DNA of 42,963 nt, taken from Chromatiales bacterium. GTDB lineage: Bacteria; Pseudomonadota; Gammaproteobacteria; Chromatiales; Chromatiaceae. Positions 32,036 to 39,918 of this stretch are shown here, piece by piece. Both the position numbers and the translations under genes were made by a program. Within the stretch, counting starts at the first letter, position 1; each line of letters starts with the position of its first letter. The notes under the pieces are model-generated. The model searched no databases, was not told the origin of the DNA, and was given only the letters and a program-made list of their open reading frames with translations. The stretch spans positions 1 through 42,963 of the forward strand of contig JAQYVO010000242.1 in assembly GCA_030145425.1 (NCBI GenBank), given 5' to 3'.

Positions 32036-33121
32036 CTACCCTTGTGCTACGAACTTGTTACCTGCGGTTTCGGGATCAGTACTGCGGTTTGTGTCGAAAG
32101 AGACAGGCGGCTTCCAAAAGTCCTCCCGTATTTTTCTCCTCAGTTCATTGGATTCTGTTTTCTTATTGATGAAAACTATGTCTAAATCGCCTTCCGATGT
32201 TTCCCTGATAATGGTCGCGCCGAGGCCCTTGCGTTTTACCATCGTATCATTTCCTATCATTCTGACCTCTGGAATCCACCGGCAAAACTCATAGTCTACC
32301 TGTACACCGGTACGCTGTGGTCTATGCCCGTGTACCACGATACCGATCTTCAACTCCGCAAGAACAGAACCAACCATCCGTCCCTTTTTTTTATAGTAGC
32401 GGCTTGCATCTGCCACATCATAGAGCAAATAGTTGGCTTGTCGGTTCCCTTTTACGTAGGAATACTGCCGCAGGGCATTAATAGATTTGAATGCCTTTCT
32501 GTAGTGGTCAGTATTAAAACAGTTCAGGTCTTTTCCTGTTACTTCCCTAAAATGCAGTAACGCCTGCAAGAATTCCAGGGTCGGATAACCATGTATGAAA
32601 AGAACGGAGCCGGAAACATAAAACAAGTCCAAACCCTCGACAAAACTATTGAGTCTCCGGGTTTGCTCCGCATTTTTTCCGTATTGTTCACCCGCCTTGA
32701 TTTTTTGCCAGATTTGTTGCTCATGATTACCTACTATGAGCTTGATCTGACACCCCTTCACAGAGGCATACTGCTGAAAAGATTGCCAATATTCTGCAAC
32801 CGAATTATCAGGATCCTTCTTGTCCAGGAAGTCGCCTGTATGAAGAATGGTCGTCCCCTGCAAATTATCCGTAAGTTCACCATTTCCATTGAGGAGCCCG
32901 GCGAAACGCAACGTATTTTCTACTGAACTTATATCGTTATCCGTATCGGAAAACACAATAAAGCATTTAGGGAGGACTGGGGATCCGGCACTGCTTTTCG
33001 ATTCCATCGGCGGGGAAACTACGCTCGGTTGCTCATACAAACCAAAAGTTCTGGAAATACTCTTGAGTATCCAAATAGACAAGTAGAAAAGGCCTGTGCT
33101 GCTTTTTCTATATATGCTCAC
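32036..33121 (-). CDS. Calcineurin-like metallophosphoesterase
   Basis: This 361-residue protein has the metallophosphoesterase motifs FSDTDND, LHTGDFLDKK (G96, D97), LIVGNHEQQ (131-134), FIHGYPT and VVHGHRPQ. In the first motif the usual DxH is DxD (D59, D61), so metal binding at that site may differ. A short hydrophobic N-terminus (LFYLSIWILKSI) could be a membrane anchor. The substrate is unknown; PPP-type protein phosphatases and diadenosine-tetraphosphate hydrolases share this motif set. The start is GTG at 33121 with a weak ribosome site; an ATG at 33007 would remove the hydrophobic N-terminus. The base composition here is more AT-rich than in the flanking operons, which could reflect transfer. 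Confidence 0.8.
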   Translation of the reverse strand: MSIYRKSSTGLFYLSIWILKSISRTFGLYEQPSVVSPPMESKSSAGSPVLPKCFIVFSDTDNDISSVENTLRFAGLLNGNGELTDNLQGTTILHTGDFLDKKDPDNSVAEYWQSFQQYASVKGCQIKLIVGNHEQQIWQKIKAGEQYGKNAEQTRRLNSFVEGLDLFYVSGSVLFIHGYPTLEFLQALLHFREVTGKDLNCFNTDHYRKAFKSINALRQYSYVKGNRQANYLLYDVADASRYYKKKGRMVGSVLAELKIGIVVHGHRPQRTGVQVDYEFCRWIPEVRMIGNDTMVKRKGLGATIIRETSEGDLDIVFINKKTESNELRRKIREDFWKPPVSFDTNRSTDPETAGNKFVAQG

Positions 33122-33596
33122 TTATCCGCTCAAATTTTATTCGTTTCGACGCTGTATTTCTTCTCAGATCACAGTTAACTTTTTGATGCTGCTCCTTCAT
33201 CGAGTACACGATATTCCGCTTACTCATGGTGTAAATACTCGAAATCCAATGCAGTTCACATTGAACCGGTACAGTCGGGGAACCCGTAAGCCATTGATGT
33301 TCAAATAATCTGGCTGGGAGAGTAGGAATCTTTCCCCTTAGGACCACGTTTTTTCCTCAACCTTTCGCTTCCTGATCACCTTGGTCGATACTCAGGGCCT
33401 AGTGGATTATCCCGCCTTCTCAAAATCGTTTCCGTGCACAACTTCCAGTTCTGAAAAATTTTTCTGCCCTCATGCCCGTTCGGATCAGTAAGCCGGAACC
33501 TTGAGTCACCTCAAGGACGGAGAACGGCAGTGTCGATATTAAGCGTCAGCGCATGGTTATGGATAAATAGGGTCGGTATTCGACACTGATAACATC
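33122..33596. other. Gene-free stretch
   Basis: No supported gene. It contains a small perfect stem-loop, CCTTGAG-TCAC-CTCAAGG (33499-33516). A wider inverted pair, CAGTGTCGA (33528-33536) and TCGACACTG (33580-33588), sits just beyond the stop of the minus-strand secreted protein. Neither has a T tract. The AT-rich first half may hold the promoter of the metallophosphoesterase gene. Confidence 0.4.
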
Positions 33597-34211
33597 TCAC
33601 TCAATTGCCTGACTTATACGAGACTGGCGAACCGGGTTATCGCTATCCTCCAGGGCGGCCACACAGAGACCGCGTGACTCTGTCATCGCTTCCCCGAATC
33701 CCTGCAGCGGAACGCGCAGTTTACGCACCTGGGTGTCCAGCGCGATCTTGATACGCAATGTGCCGCCCTTCGCCAGGGAATCGAGCATAGATTGTCCTGA
33801 GATATTGAGCTGTCCACTGTCGGCATACAAACCATCACGGCTGTCCGGATCGAGGCGCAACGTGGTTTGCCAGACGCTTTGCTTGTCCACCTCGAACTCA
33901 ACCCGAAGGATATCGCTCTCAAGATCCTGCGCCATGGGAATAAGAGCGCCTCGCGCCGCCATGCTGATAGCAAAGCGGTCACACGATTCGGCGGGCAGAT
34001 TGATTGCCAATGTGACGCGGTGACCCAAGCCGATGTCCACCGAGGTGGTTACCTGCCGGATATCTTGTTTTCCTTCAGCCACTTGTACGGAGGACCAGGA
34101 GCCTTGAACTTCCCGGTGGATCCGGGGCGACCCAGGGTCACCCAGAGTCGCTGTCGTCGGCAAGAGCAGCAACCAGGCCGCCAGCGGCGGGAACATCGGG
34201 ATCCGAGCCAT
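33597..34211 (-). CDS. Secreted hypothetical protein
   Basis: This is a 204-residue exported protein. The signal peptide is at about residues 1-24 (FPPLAAWLLLLPTTATLG). The mature part is beta-rich, with two cysteines (ESCDRFA and GLCVAAL) that could form a disulfide, and contains VDIGLGHRVTLAINL and KGGTLRIKIALDTQVRKLRV. The family is not recognised. The ATG at 34211 is preceded by GAGGAGAATTCC, a good ribosome site, and starts the signal peptide; the frame from 34259 would bury it. It appears monocistronic. Confidence 0.78.
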   Translation of the reverse strand: MARIPMFPPLAAWLLLLPTTATLGDPGSPRIHREVQGSWSSVQVAEGKQDIRQVTTSVDIGLGHRVTLAINLPAESCDRFAISMAARGALIPMAQDLESDILRVEFEVDKQSVWQTTLRLDPDSRDGLYADSGQLNISGQSMLDSLAKGGTLRIKIALDTQVRKLRVPLQGFGEAMTESRGLCVAALEDSDNPVRQSRISQAIE

Positions 34212-34560
34212 GGAATTCTCCTCAATGGTATCCAGGGTCAGCACACCTGTGGTTTTCACTGGATCGAATATTGGTGGAGAGTCTAGTCGTCAGGGTCCGC
34301 AGGTCAGTAATCTTTCTACGCCAGATTGCTGTCTCTATGCGCGTATGTCCAAGGGACAAATCCTTATTACTCAAGATATCAACTAGTTGCGGAACGCGTA
34401 TCGATAGAATGATTGCCTACTGATTTCATATCCCCGCATCCTGATCGTCTCCCTGAGGAGAGGGGTTTTGTCATGTTTATGGGCAGATACCAAATAGGTT
34501 TCTCTGAGCGCACTTATTCGGTCTATAATCCCCGGCCACCTCCGCTACAGGGTTCCATCA
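34212..34560. other. Divergent intergenic region before rdgC
   Basis: No gene is seen. It separates the secreted protein (minus) from rdgC (plus), and contains a consensus -10 for rdgC, listed separately. Confidence 0.5.
34524..34529 (+). promoter_or_regulatory. Probable -10 box of rdgC
   Basis: TATAAT lies 31 bases before the rdgC ATG, giving a predicted leader of about 25 bases. The -35 region (near 34499-34504, TTTCTC) is weak. Confidence 0.5.
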
Positions 34561-35460
34561 ATGTTTCAGAATTTGCGTTTTTATCGTGTCACCAGCCCCT
34601 GGCCGGATAGTGAAGAAGCGCTATCGGAAATCCTGTCTGTGAATCCGTTTTCTCCTTGTGGCGCTTTCTCGGAGCGTAGTGCCGGTTGGGAACCACCGGG
34701 AAACATTGAGAACGGTCCGCTATGCCGGCGCCTCAATGGTGCAGATCTGCTACAACTGCGAACCCAAAGCCGGGTGCTGCCTGCTGCGGCAATAAAGGAT
34801 GCGCTTGAAGAAAGAGTTATCGAATTTCGTTCTCGTATGAAACTGGAACCGACACGCGGTGAGGTGCGGCGATTAAAAGAGGAAACCAGGAACGAGCTTC
34901 TGCCAAAATCACTGGTAAAATCAGAACGCAGCTTCGCGTGTTATATCCACTCGGAGTCGTTGCTGGTTATCAATGCAGGGACGGTTACGAAAGCTGAATG
35001 GTTGATTGAACAGTTGCGCACCTGTTTTAGTCAGTTCTCCTGCACACCATTGACGTTCAAAAAATCGCCCGCTGATCTGTTGACAGGTATTTTTCTGGGC
35101 GACTCGCCGTTGGGTTTTTCTTTAGGCCGCGAGTGTCGTATGCAGGACGTGATGGAGAGTAAATCTGTCGCCATCTGGCGCGATTTCGAATTGACAGACC
35201 CGTCCATTCGCCAACATGTCGTTGAGGGCATGAGGCTCACGCATTTAGGCGTGGTTTTTGATGAAGTGATGAACTGTGTAATTGACCAGGAAGGAATAGT
35301 CAGCAAGGTCAAGTTCATCGAAGGTGACGCTGCCGATCAGTGGGATAGCGAAGACCCAATGGCAAAACTGGACGCGGACTTTGTCCTGCTAACCGGTGCC
35401 GTGCGACGCCTGATCGAAGATCTGAAGAAGTTGCTTGGGGGTTTTGCTCATAGCGAGTAA
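34561..35460 (+). CDS. rdgC: Recombination-associated protein RdgC
   Basis: This is a 299-residue DNA-binding ring protein that modulates RecA-dependent recombination, found in beta- and gammaproteobacteria. It is recognised from its start (MFQNLRFYRVTSPWP), the segment RVLPAAAIKDALEERV, the LLPKSLVKSERSFACY region with its conserved basic residues, and the FTLTDPSI/VDFDE-like core (here DFELTDPSIRQ and LGVVFDEVMN). Its length is normal for the family. Its stop lies 9 bases from the end of the convergent YbiT gene. It supports a gammaproteobacterial origin for the window. Confidence 0.95.
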   Translation: MFQNLRFYRVTSPWPDSEEALSEILSVNPFSPCGAFSERSAGWEPPGNIENGPLCRRLNGADLLQLRTQSRVLPAAAIKDALEERVIEFRSRMKLEPTRGEVRRLKEETRNELLPKSLVKSERSFACYIHSESLLVINAGTVTKAEWLIEQLRTCFSQFSCTPLTFKKSPADLLTGIFLGDSPLGFSLGRECRMQDVMESKSVAIWRDFELTDPSIRQHVVEGMRLTHLGVVFDEVMNCVIDQEGIVSKVKFIEGDAADQWDSEDPMAKLDADFVLLTGAVRRLIEDLKKLLGGFAHSE

Positions 35461-35469
35461 CCCCCGGGG

Positions 35470-37092
35470 CTATTCGCCTACAGCGTGTTGAAGATTGCTC
35501 TCTTCGATACCCTGACTGCGCAAATACTCATCGTAGCTGCCCTTGAAATTGATCACACCATCAGCGGTGATGTCGATAACGCGGGTTGCCAGGGATGAAA
35601 TGAATTCACGGTCGTGGCTGACAAAGAACAAGGTACCGGGGTAATTCTCAAGTGCCAGATTCAATGCCTCGATAGATTCCATATCCAGGTGGTTGGTCGG
35701 CTCATCCATTAACATGATATTGGGCCTTTGCAACATCAGTTTTCCGAACAGCATACGGCCCTGTTCTCCACCGGAGATCACTTTGACCGACTTTTCAATC
35801 TCGTGTTGCGAGAAAAGCAAGCGTCCCAGTGTGCCGCGAATCACTTGCTCGTCATCATTTTTCTGGCCCCAATGTGCCATCCATGAATACAGATCGATGT
35901 CCTCATCAAAATCAGCGGAATGATCCTGGGCGTAATAACCGATGTTTGCATTCTCCGACCAGCTGTGAGTACCACTATCGGCCTTCAGGTCACCTGACAG
36001 GGTGCGCAGCAGTGTCGTCTTGCCAATGCCGCTGGCACCGATAATGGCCACCCGCTCACCCACTTCTATCTGCATATCCAGGGCCTTGAACAATGGTGCC
36101 CCGTCATATCCCTTGCTTAATCCTTCTACTTCGAGCGCAAGACGATAAAGCTTTTTATCCTGACTAAAACGCAGATACGGGCTCACGCGACTTGACGGTT
36201 TTACTTCTTCCAGCTGGATTTTATCGATCTGCCGCGCACGGGAGGTCGCCTGCTTCGCCTTTGACGCGTTGGCACTGAAACGGCTTACAAAACCCTGTAA
36301 TTCGTTGATTTGTGACTTCTTTTTGGCGTTATTGGACAATAAACGCTCGCGCACCTGTGTGGATGCGGTCATGTATTCGTCGTAGCTGCCCGGATAGATG
36401 CGTAGCTCACCATAGTCAAGATCAGCCATATGGGTACATACGCTGTTCAAGAAGTGGCGATCATGGGAGATGATTATCATGGTGCTGTTGCGCTGGTTCA
36501 GTATTTCTTCCAGCCAACGGATAGTATTGATGTCCAGGTTATTGGTGGGCTCATCGAGTAACAGAATGTCGGGAGCGGCAAACAGGGCCTGGGCAAGCAA
36601 CACACGCAGCTTCCAGCCGGGTGCCACTTCAGACATAGGTCCATAGTGCTGGGACTCGGGAATATCCAGGCCCAAAAGCAATTCGCCGGCCCGCGCTTCG
36701 GCGCTGTAGCCGTCGAGTTCGGCAAACTCCACCTCCAACTCGGCAACCTTCATACCATCATCTTCACTCATCTCCGCCAGCGAATAGATGCAGTCCCGCT
36801 CCTGCTTCACTGCCCAAAGACGCTCATAGCCCATGATGACCGTATCTATGACCGAGTACTCCTCAAAGGCGAACTGATCCTGACGCAGCTTGCCCAGGCG
36901 TTCATCAACACCCACCTTCACATGCCCGGAGGTGGGCTCGAGCTCACCGCCAAGAATCTTCATCAAGGTCGATTTGCCGCTGCCATTGGCACCAATCAGG
37001 CCATAACGGTTGCCGTTGCCAAATTTGGCGGAGATGTTTTCAAACAGCGGTTTAGCGCCAAACTGCATGGTTATGTTAGCGGTGGTAATCAC
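35470..37092 (-). CDS. ybiT: ABC-F ATPase, YbiT subfamily
   Basis: This is a 540-residue ABC-F protein with two ATP-binding domains and no membrane segment; the family acts on ribosomes. It reads almost colinearly with E. coli Ybi[82 protein letters not shown], then the inter-domain linker with [20 protein letters not shown]. The second domain has [24 protein letters not shown] and [12 protein letters not shown]. Both catalytic glutamates are present. The start is GTG at 37092, aligned with the known N-terminus. It is convergent with rdgC. Confidence 0.95.
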   Translation of the reverse strand: MITTANITMQFGAKPLFENISAKFGNGNRYGLIGANGSGKSTLMKILGGELEPTSGHVKVGVDERLGKLRQDQFAFEEYSVIDTVIMGYERLWAVKQERDCIYSLAEMSEDDGMKVAELEVEFAELDGYSAEARAGELLLGLDIPESQHYGPMSEVAPGWKLRVLLAQALFAAPDILLLDEPTNNLDINTIRWLEEILNQRNSTMIIISHDRHFLNSVCTHMADLDYGELRIYPGSYDEYMTASTQVRERLLSNNAKKKSQINELQGFVSRFSANASKAKQATSRARQIDKIQLEEVKPSSRVSPYLRFSQDKKLYRLALEVEGLSKGYDGAPLFKALDMQIEVGERVAIIGASGIGKTTLLRTLSGDLKADSGTHSWSENANIGYYAQDHSADFDEDIDLYSWMAHWGQKNDDEQVIRGTLGRLLFSQHEIEKSVKVISGGEQGRMLFGKLMLQRPNIMLMDEPTNHLDMESIEALNLALENYPGTLFFVSHDREFISSLATRVIDITADGVINFKGSYDEYLRSQGIEESNLQHAVGE

Positions 37093-37375
37093 AATATATC
37101 CCGATCAATAAACATCTAATGGCCAGCGGCCGAATAGACTGGGCACAAAGAAGACAGCCGATGCCGTGTACGGGCATTCAGCCATCAGGAAACATTCAAT
37201 TGAAAAGACCTCAGACAGACCGTCCGGGCCATGCGAAGGCTCAAGACACTTCTAATCAGCCGGAGAATTGTAGAGAAAAGACCCGAAGTGTTCAAGCGAG
37301 GAAAAAATCCGGGGCCATGGTCAATACGAACAGGGACTTGCCAGGCAGATATCATGCCTGAGCATGAGGCAAAGA

Positions 37376-38296
37376 CTATCTGGGAGTAGTAACACACCGC
37401 CAAGGCGGATCGGGGGTATACAGATCCAGTAAATAGTCTACAAATACCCTGACCTTTCGGGAAAGATGCTGACGAGTGGGATAAACAAGATAGAAGGAAG
37501 ATTGCTGGTGTGTGTATTTCGGCAGTATTTGAACGAGCTCTCCGGTTTCGAGATAAGATGCCGCCAGCCAGGTGGCGATACGAGCAATTCCGGCACCGGA
37601 CAATAGGGCCTCCAGCAGTGCATCGACAGTATTGATCTCAAGGTTTCCACTCACCTGCAGCACCTCTTTACCCTCGGAATCAGTGAATTCCCATTCGTTG
37701 AACCGGGATACGGTGTAAACAGATAAACAGTTGTGGTCTATCAGATCGTGGGGCATCCCGGGTGTGCCGTACGCTCGGAGGTATTCTCTCGATGCACAGA
37801 TAATACGGGTATTCATAGCCAGTCTGCGTGCTATCAGGGACGGATCGTCGACCTGCTCGCTCAACTGGATGGCGATATCCCAATTGTCGCCAAAGATATC
37901 AATCGGGCTGTCCGTGAGTTGCAGATGTATATTCAGGCCCGGATATTGTTTCAGGAACGGCGTAAGGTAAGGAACGATGTGCTGCCGGGTAAACGCAGTC
38001 GTACCGGAAATACGCAACTTGCCTCTGACTTGCTCCTGGTAATCGCTGATCTCTGACTCCGCGCGCTCGATCTCGGCATTGATGCGCGCGCAATTGTCAT
38101 AGAATTGTTGGCCCGCCTCTGTCAGGTGCAGGCGCCGTGTCGTGCGATTGATTAAACGGGCGCCCAGCCGGGATTCCAAACGGGAAATCTGCTTGCTAAC
38201 AGCCGATGGGGTCAGATCGAGCGCCCTGGAGGCTGCGGAAAAGCTGCCCTCTTCCACAACTTTGGCGAACAGCATCATTTCTCTGGCACGATCCAC
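37376..38296 (-). CDS. LysR-family transcriptional regulator
   Basis: This is a 306-residue LysR-type regulator. The N-terminal winged helix-turn-helix (about residues 1-60) reads GSFSAASRALDLTPSAVSKQ and LEARLGA-type (here LESRLGARLINRTTRRLHLT), followed by the linker helix and a periplasmic-binding-protein-like effector domain (about 90-295). It belongs to the large group that begins MDRxxxMxxFxxVVExGSFS. The start is GTG at 38296 with AGGA upstream. It is divergent from a 63-residue protein gene; a palindrome with a -10 box on each strand lies between them. Its target is unknown and may be the small gene. Confidence 0.92.
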   Translation of the reverse strand: MDRAREMMLFAKVVEEGSFSAASRALDLTPSAVSKQISRLESRLGARLINRTTRRLHLTEAGQQFYDNCARINAEIERAESEISDYQEQVRGKLRISGTTAFTRQHIVPYLTPFLKQYPGLNIHLQLTDSPIDIFGDNWDIAIQLSEQVDDPSLIARRLAMNTRIICASREYLRAYGTPGMPHDLIDHNCLSVYTVSRFNEWEFTDSEGKEVLQVSGNLEINTVDALLEALLSGAGIARIATWLAASYLETGELVQILPKYTHQQSSFYLVYPTRQHLSRKVRVFVDYLLDLYTPDPPWRCVTTPR

Positions 38297-38307
38297 GGCT
38301 ATTTGTT

Positions 38308-38340
38308 CCTATAATTCACAAATCATATTCCGATTATAGG
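38308..38340. promoter_or_regulatory. Divergent promoter palindrome of the LysR gene
   Basis: CCTATAAT (38308-38315) and ATTATAGG (38333-38340) form a perfect 8-bp inverted repeat. Each arm includes TATAAT on its own strand, so they can act as -10 boxes for the plus-strand small gene and for the minus-strand LysR gene. A regulator bound to this symmetric site would affect both. Confidence 0.5.
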
Positions 38341-38422
38341 GATTTTCTTTGGGTATTTCTAAAGTAGGCTCTACACCATCAAAGATCACAACGCCGATTG
38401 TCAGTACGGTTGGGAACAGACG

Positions 38423-38614
38423 ATGAAAAACCTGCGGAATCTCAGTTACAGCAACGTAACACCCGTTGAACTGGAACAGCTCATTCACCGAGGCCACCAG
38501 TTGCGCGCCGAGGCGCTCTCCAGTGCATTTGAGGCACTTAAAGGCCAATTCAAAAAGTATGGACCATACTTGGGCGCCGATGGCCTATCCGGCCCTAGTG
38601 TATCCCGCCACTAA
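38423..38614 (+). CDS. Small hypothetical protein
   Basis: This is a 63-residue protein, basic and helical in its centre (VELEQLIHRGHQLRAEALSSAF and EALKGQFKKYG), resembling short proteobacterial proteins of unknown function with an LRxxA helix. The ATG at 38423 has GGGAACA upstream. It is divergent from the LysR gene and shares its palindromic promoter region. No membrane segment is seen. Confidence 0.55.
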   Translation: MKNLRNLSYSNVTPVELEQLIHRGHQLRAEALSSAFEALKGQFKKYGPYLGADGLSGPSVSRH

Positions 38615-38615
38615 T

Positions 38616-38638
38616 CCTGTGACGTTCAGGGCGCGTCT
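38616..38638 (+). repeat. Dispersed repeat, copy 2
   Basis: CCTGTGACGTTCAGGGCGCG and the next three bases match the copy at 2502-2524 (about 19 of 23). It sits directly after the small gene, next to the REP-like palindromes. Confidence 0.4.
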
Positions 38639-38693
38639 GTGTCGCCGGGGTAGATGCCTGACGCTTCTCTCAATGGATCTTCTAATACCCATT

Positions 38694-38812
38694 CCATCTG
38701 CCAGCAGAATTGTGGTTGGCCGAATGAATTCGGCCCTACAACGGTAAATCAAAGTTTTCGACAAAACACATACCATCTGTCAGCAGGGGTGTAGGGTCGA
38801 ATTCATTCGACC
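38694..38812. repeat. Paired REP-like element (BIME-like)
   Basis: Two palindromes, GGCCGAATGAATTCGGCC (38718-38735) and GGTCGAATTCATTCGACC (38795-38812), lie in opposite orientation with CTACA and TGTAG on their inner sides. Each is preceded by the direct repeat CCATCTG(C/T)CAGCAG (38694 and 38774). The same palindrome type occurs at 6360 and 6420. Confidence 0.65.
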
Positions 38813-38844
38813 AATGCTTGTGTTGAACTACCACACAAACCGAG

Positions 38845-39849
38845 TCAGTTCTCCCCGGACCCGATGCGCACGACGGTGCGCCCGGTGACCTTTCCTTCGA
38901 CGTAGCCGGGGAAAGCCTGTGGCAGGTCGTCGAAAGCGATTTCGCGGTTGGCGATCAGCTCCAGATGGGCCGGTTTGAGATCGGACGCGGCACGGGACCA
39001 GGCATTGGCACGGACGTAGGACGGGCACTCGACGGAGTTGATGCCCAGCAGGCTGACACCGCGGAGAATAAATGGCATCACCGTCGTCTCCAGCTTGTAG
39101 CCACCGGCCAGCCCGATCGAGGCAATGTTGCCCCAGATCGAAGTCGTCCGCGTCAACCAGGCCAGGGTGTCACCGCCCACGTTGTCCACAGCCCCGCCCC
39201 ACTGCATCCGGTCCAGGGGTTTCCCGCTCATTTCAAGGGTATGCCGGTCGAGAATCGAATCTGCACCCAGTGATTGGAGATAGGCTGCCTGTTCCTCGGC
39301 CTTGCCGGTCAACGCAACCACGGTGTAGCCCAGTGACTTGAGCATGTCGATGGCGAAGCTGCCGACACCCCCGGTGGCGCCGGTAACCAGGATTGGGCCG
39401 AATTCCGGCTTCTGGCCGTTGTCTTCCATACGCTGTACTGCGATGGCGGCGGTAAACCCCGCCGTACCCAGGGCCATTGCTTCACGCAGGGTAAGCCCGG
39501 CGGGCAGTGCGACCACCGCCGAGGCGGGGACGCGGGCGATCTGTGAATAGCCACCATCCAGGGTTTCGGACAGGCCCGCGCCGCATACGACGACGGCATC
39601 GCCCTCCTTGAACCGGCCGTCGCTGCACTCGATCACGTGGCCGGCAAGATCGATGCCTCCATTCAGGGCCGGCCTGCGCAGAATACGGCCCCTGCCGGTG
39701 GCAGCCAGGGCATCCTTGTAATTGATGCCGGACCATTCAACCGCGACTACGACCTCACCATCGGTCAACTGGTCCAGGGTTAAAGATTCGAAACCGGCCT
39801 CGATCCGGCCCTCGTTGTCATGTATCCGGAAAGAGCGAAAATTGTTCAT
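38845..39849 (-). CDS. acuI: Acrylyl-CoA reductase-type MDR oxidoreductase (AcuI/YhdH)
   Basis: This is a 334-residue medium-chain dehydrogenase/reductase of the YhdH/AcuI group, which reduces acryloyl-CoA to propionyl-CoA with NADPH. It is recognised by VEWSGINYKDALAATGRGRI, GIDLAGHVIE, DGGYSQIARVPA, the nucleotide-binding VTGATGGVGSFAIDML, TGKAEEQAAYLQSLGA and LLGINSVECP. No zinc ligands are visible, as expected. The ATG at 39849 gives a normal length. The acyl-CoA synthetase gene lies 69 bases upstream on the same strand, so the two are probably co-transcribed and could act on a short-chain acid such as acrylate or a related enoyl acid. Confidence 0.88.
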   Translation of the reverse strand: MNNFRSFRIHDNEGRIEAGFESLTLDQLTDGEVVVAVEWSGINYKDALAATGRGRILRRPALNGGIDLAGHVIECSDGRFKEGDAVVVCGAGLSETLDGGYSQIARVPASAVVALPAGLTLREAMALGTAGFTAAIAVQRMEDNGQKPEFGPILVTGATGGVGSFAIDMLKSLGYTVVALTGKAEEQAAYLQSLGADSILDRHTLEMSGKPLDRMQWGGAVDNVGGDTLAWLTRTTSIWGNIASIGLAGGYKLETTVMPFILRGVSLLGINSVECPSYVRANAWSRAASDLKPAHLELIANREIAFDDLPQAFPGYVEGKVTGRTVVRIGSGEN

Positions 39850-39918
39850 GTAAGGTTTCCCGTGGTTGTGGACGGTCCATGCTAACCGGTTTGCGGTTGA
39901 GCCAAAAGACCGGTCCGG

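Noticed and set aside
33528-33588. Inverted repeat CAGTGTCGA/TCGACACTG as a terminator
   Set aside because: The loop of 43 bases and absence of a T tract make an intrinsic terminator unlikely; mentioned only in the description of the gap.
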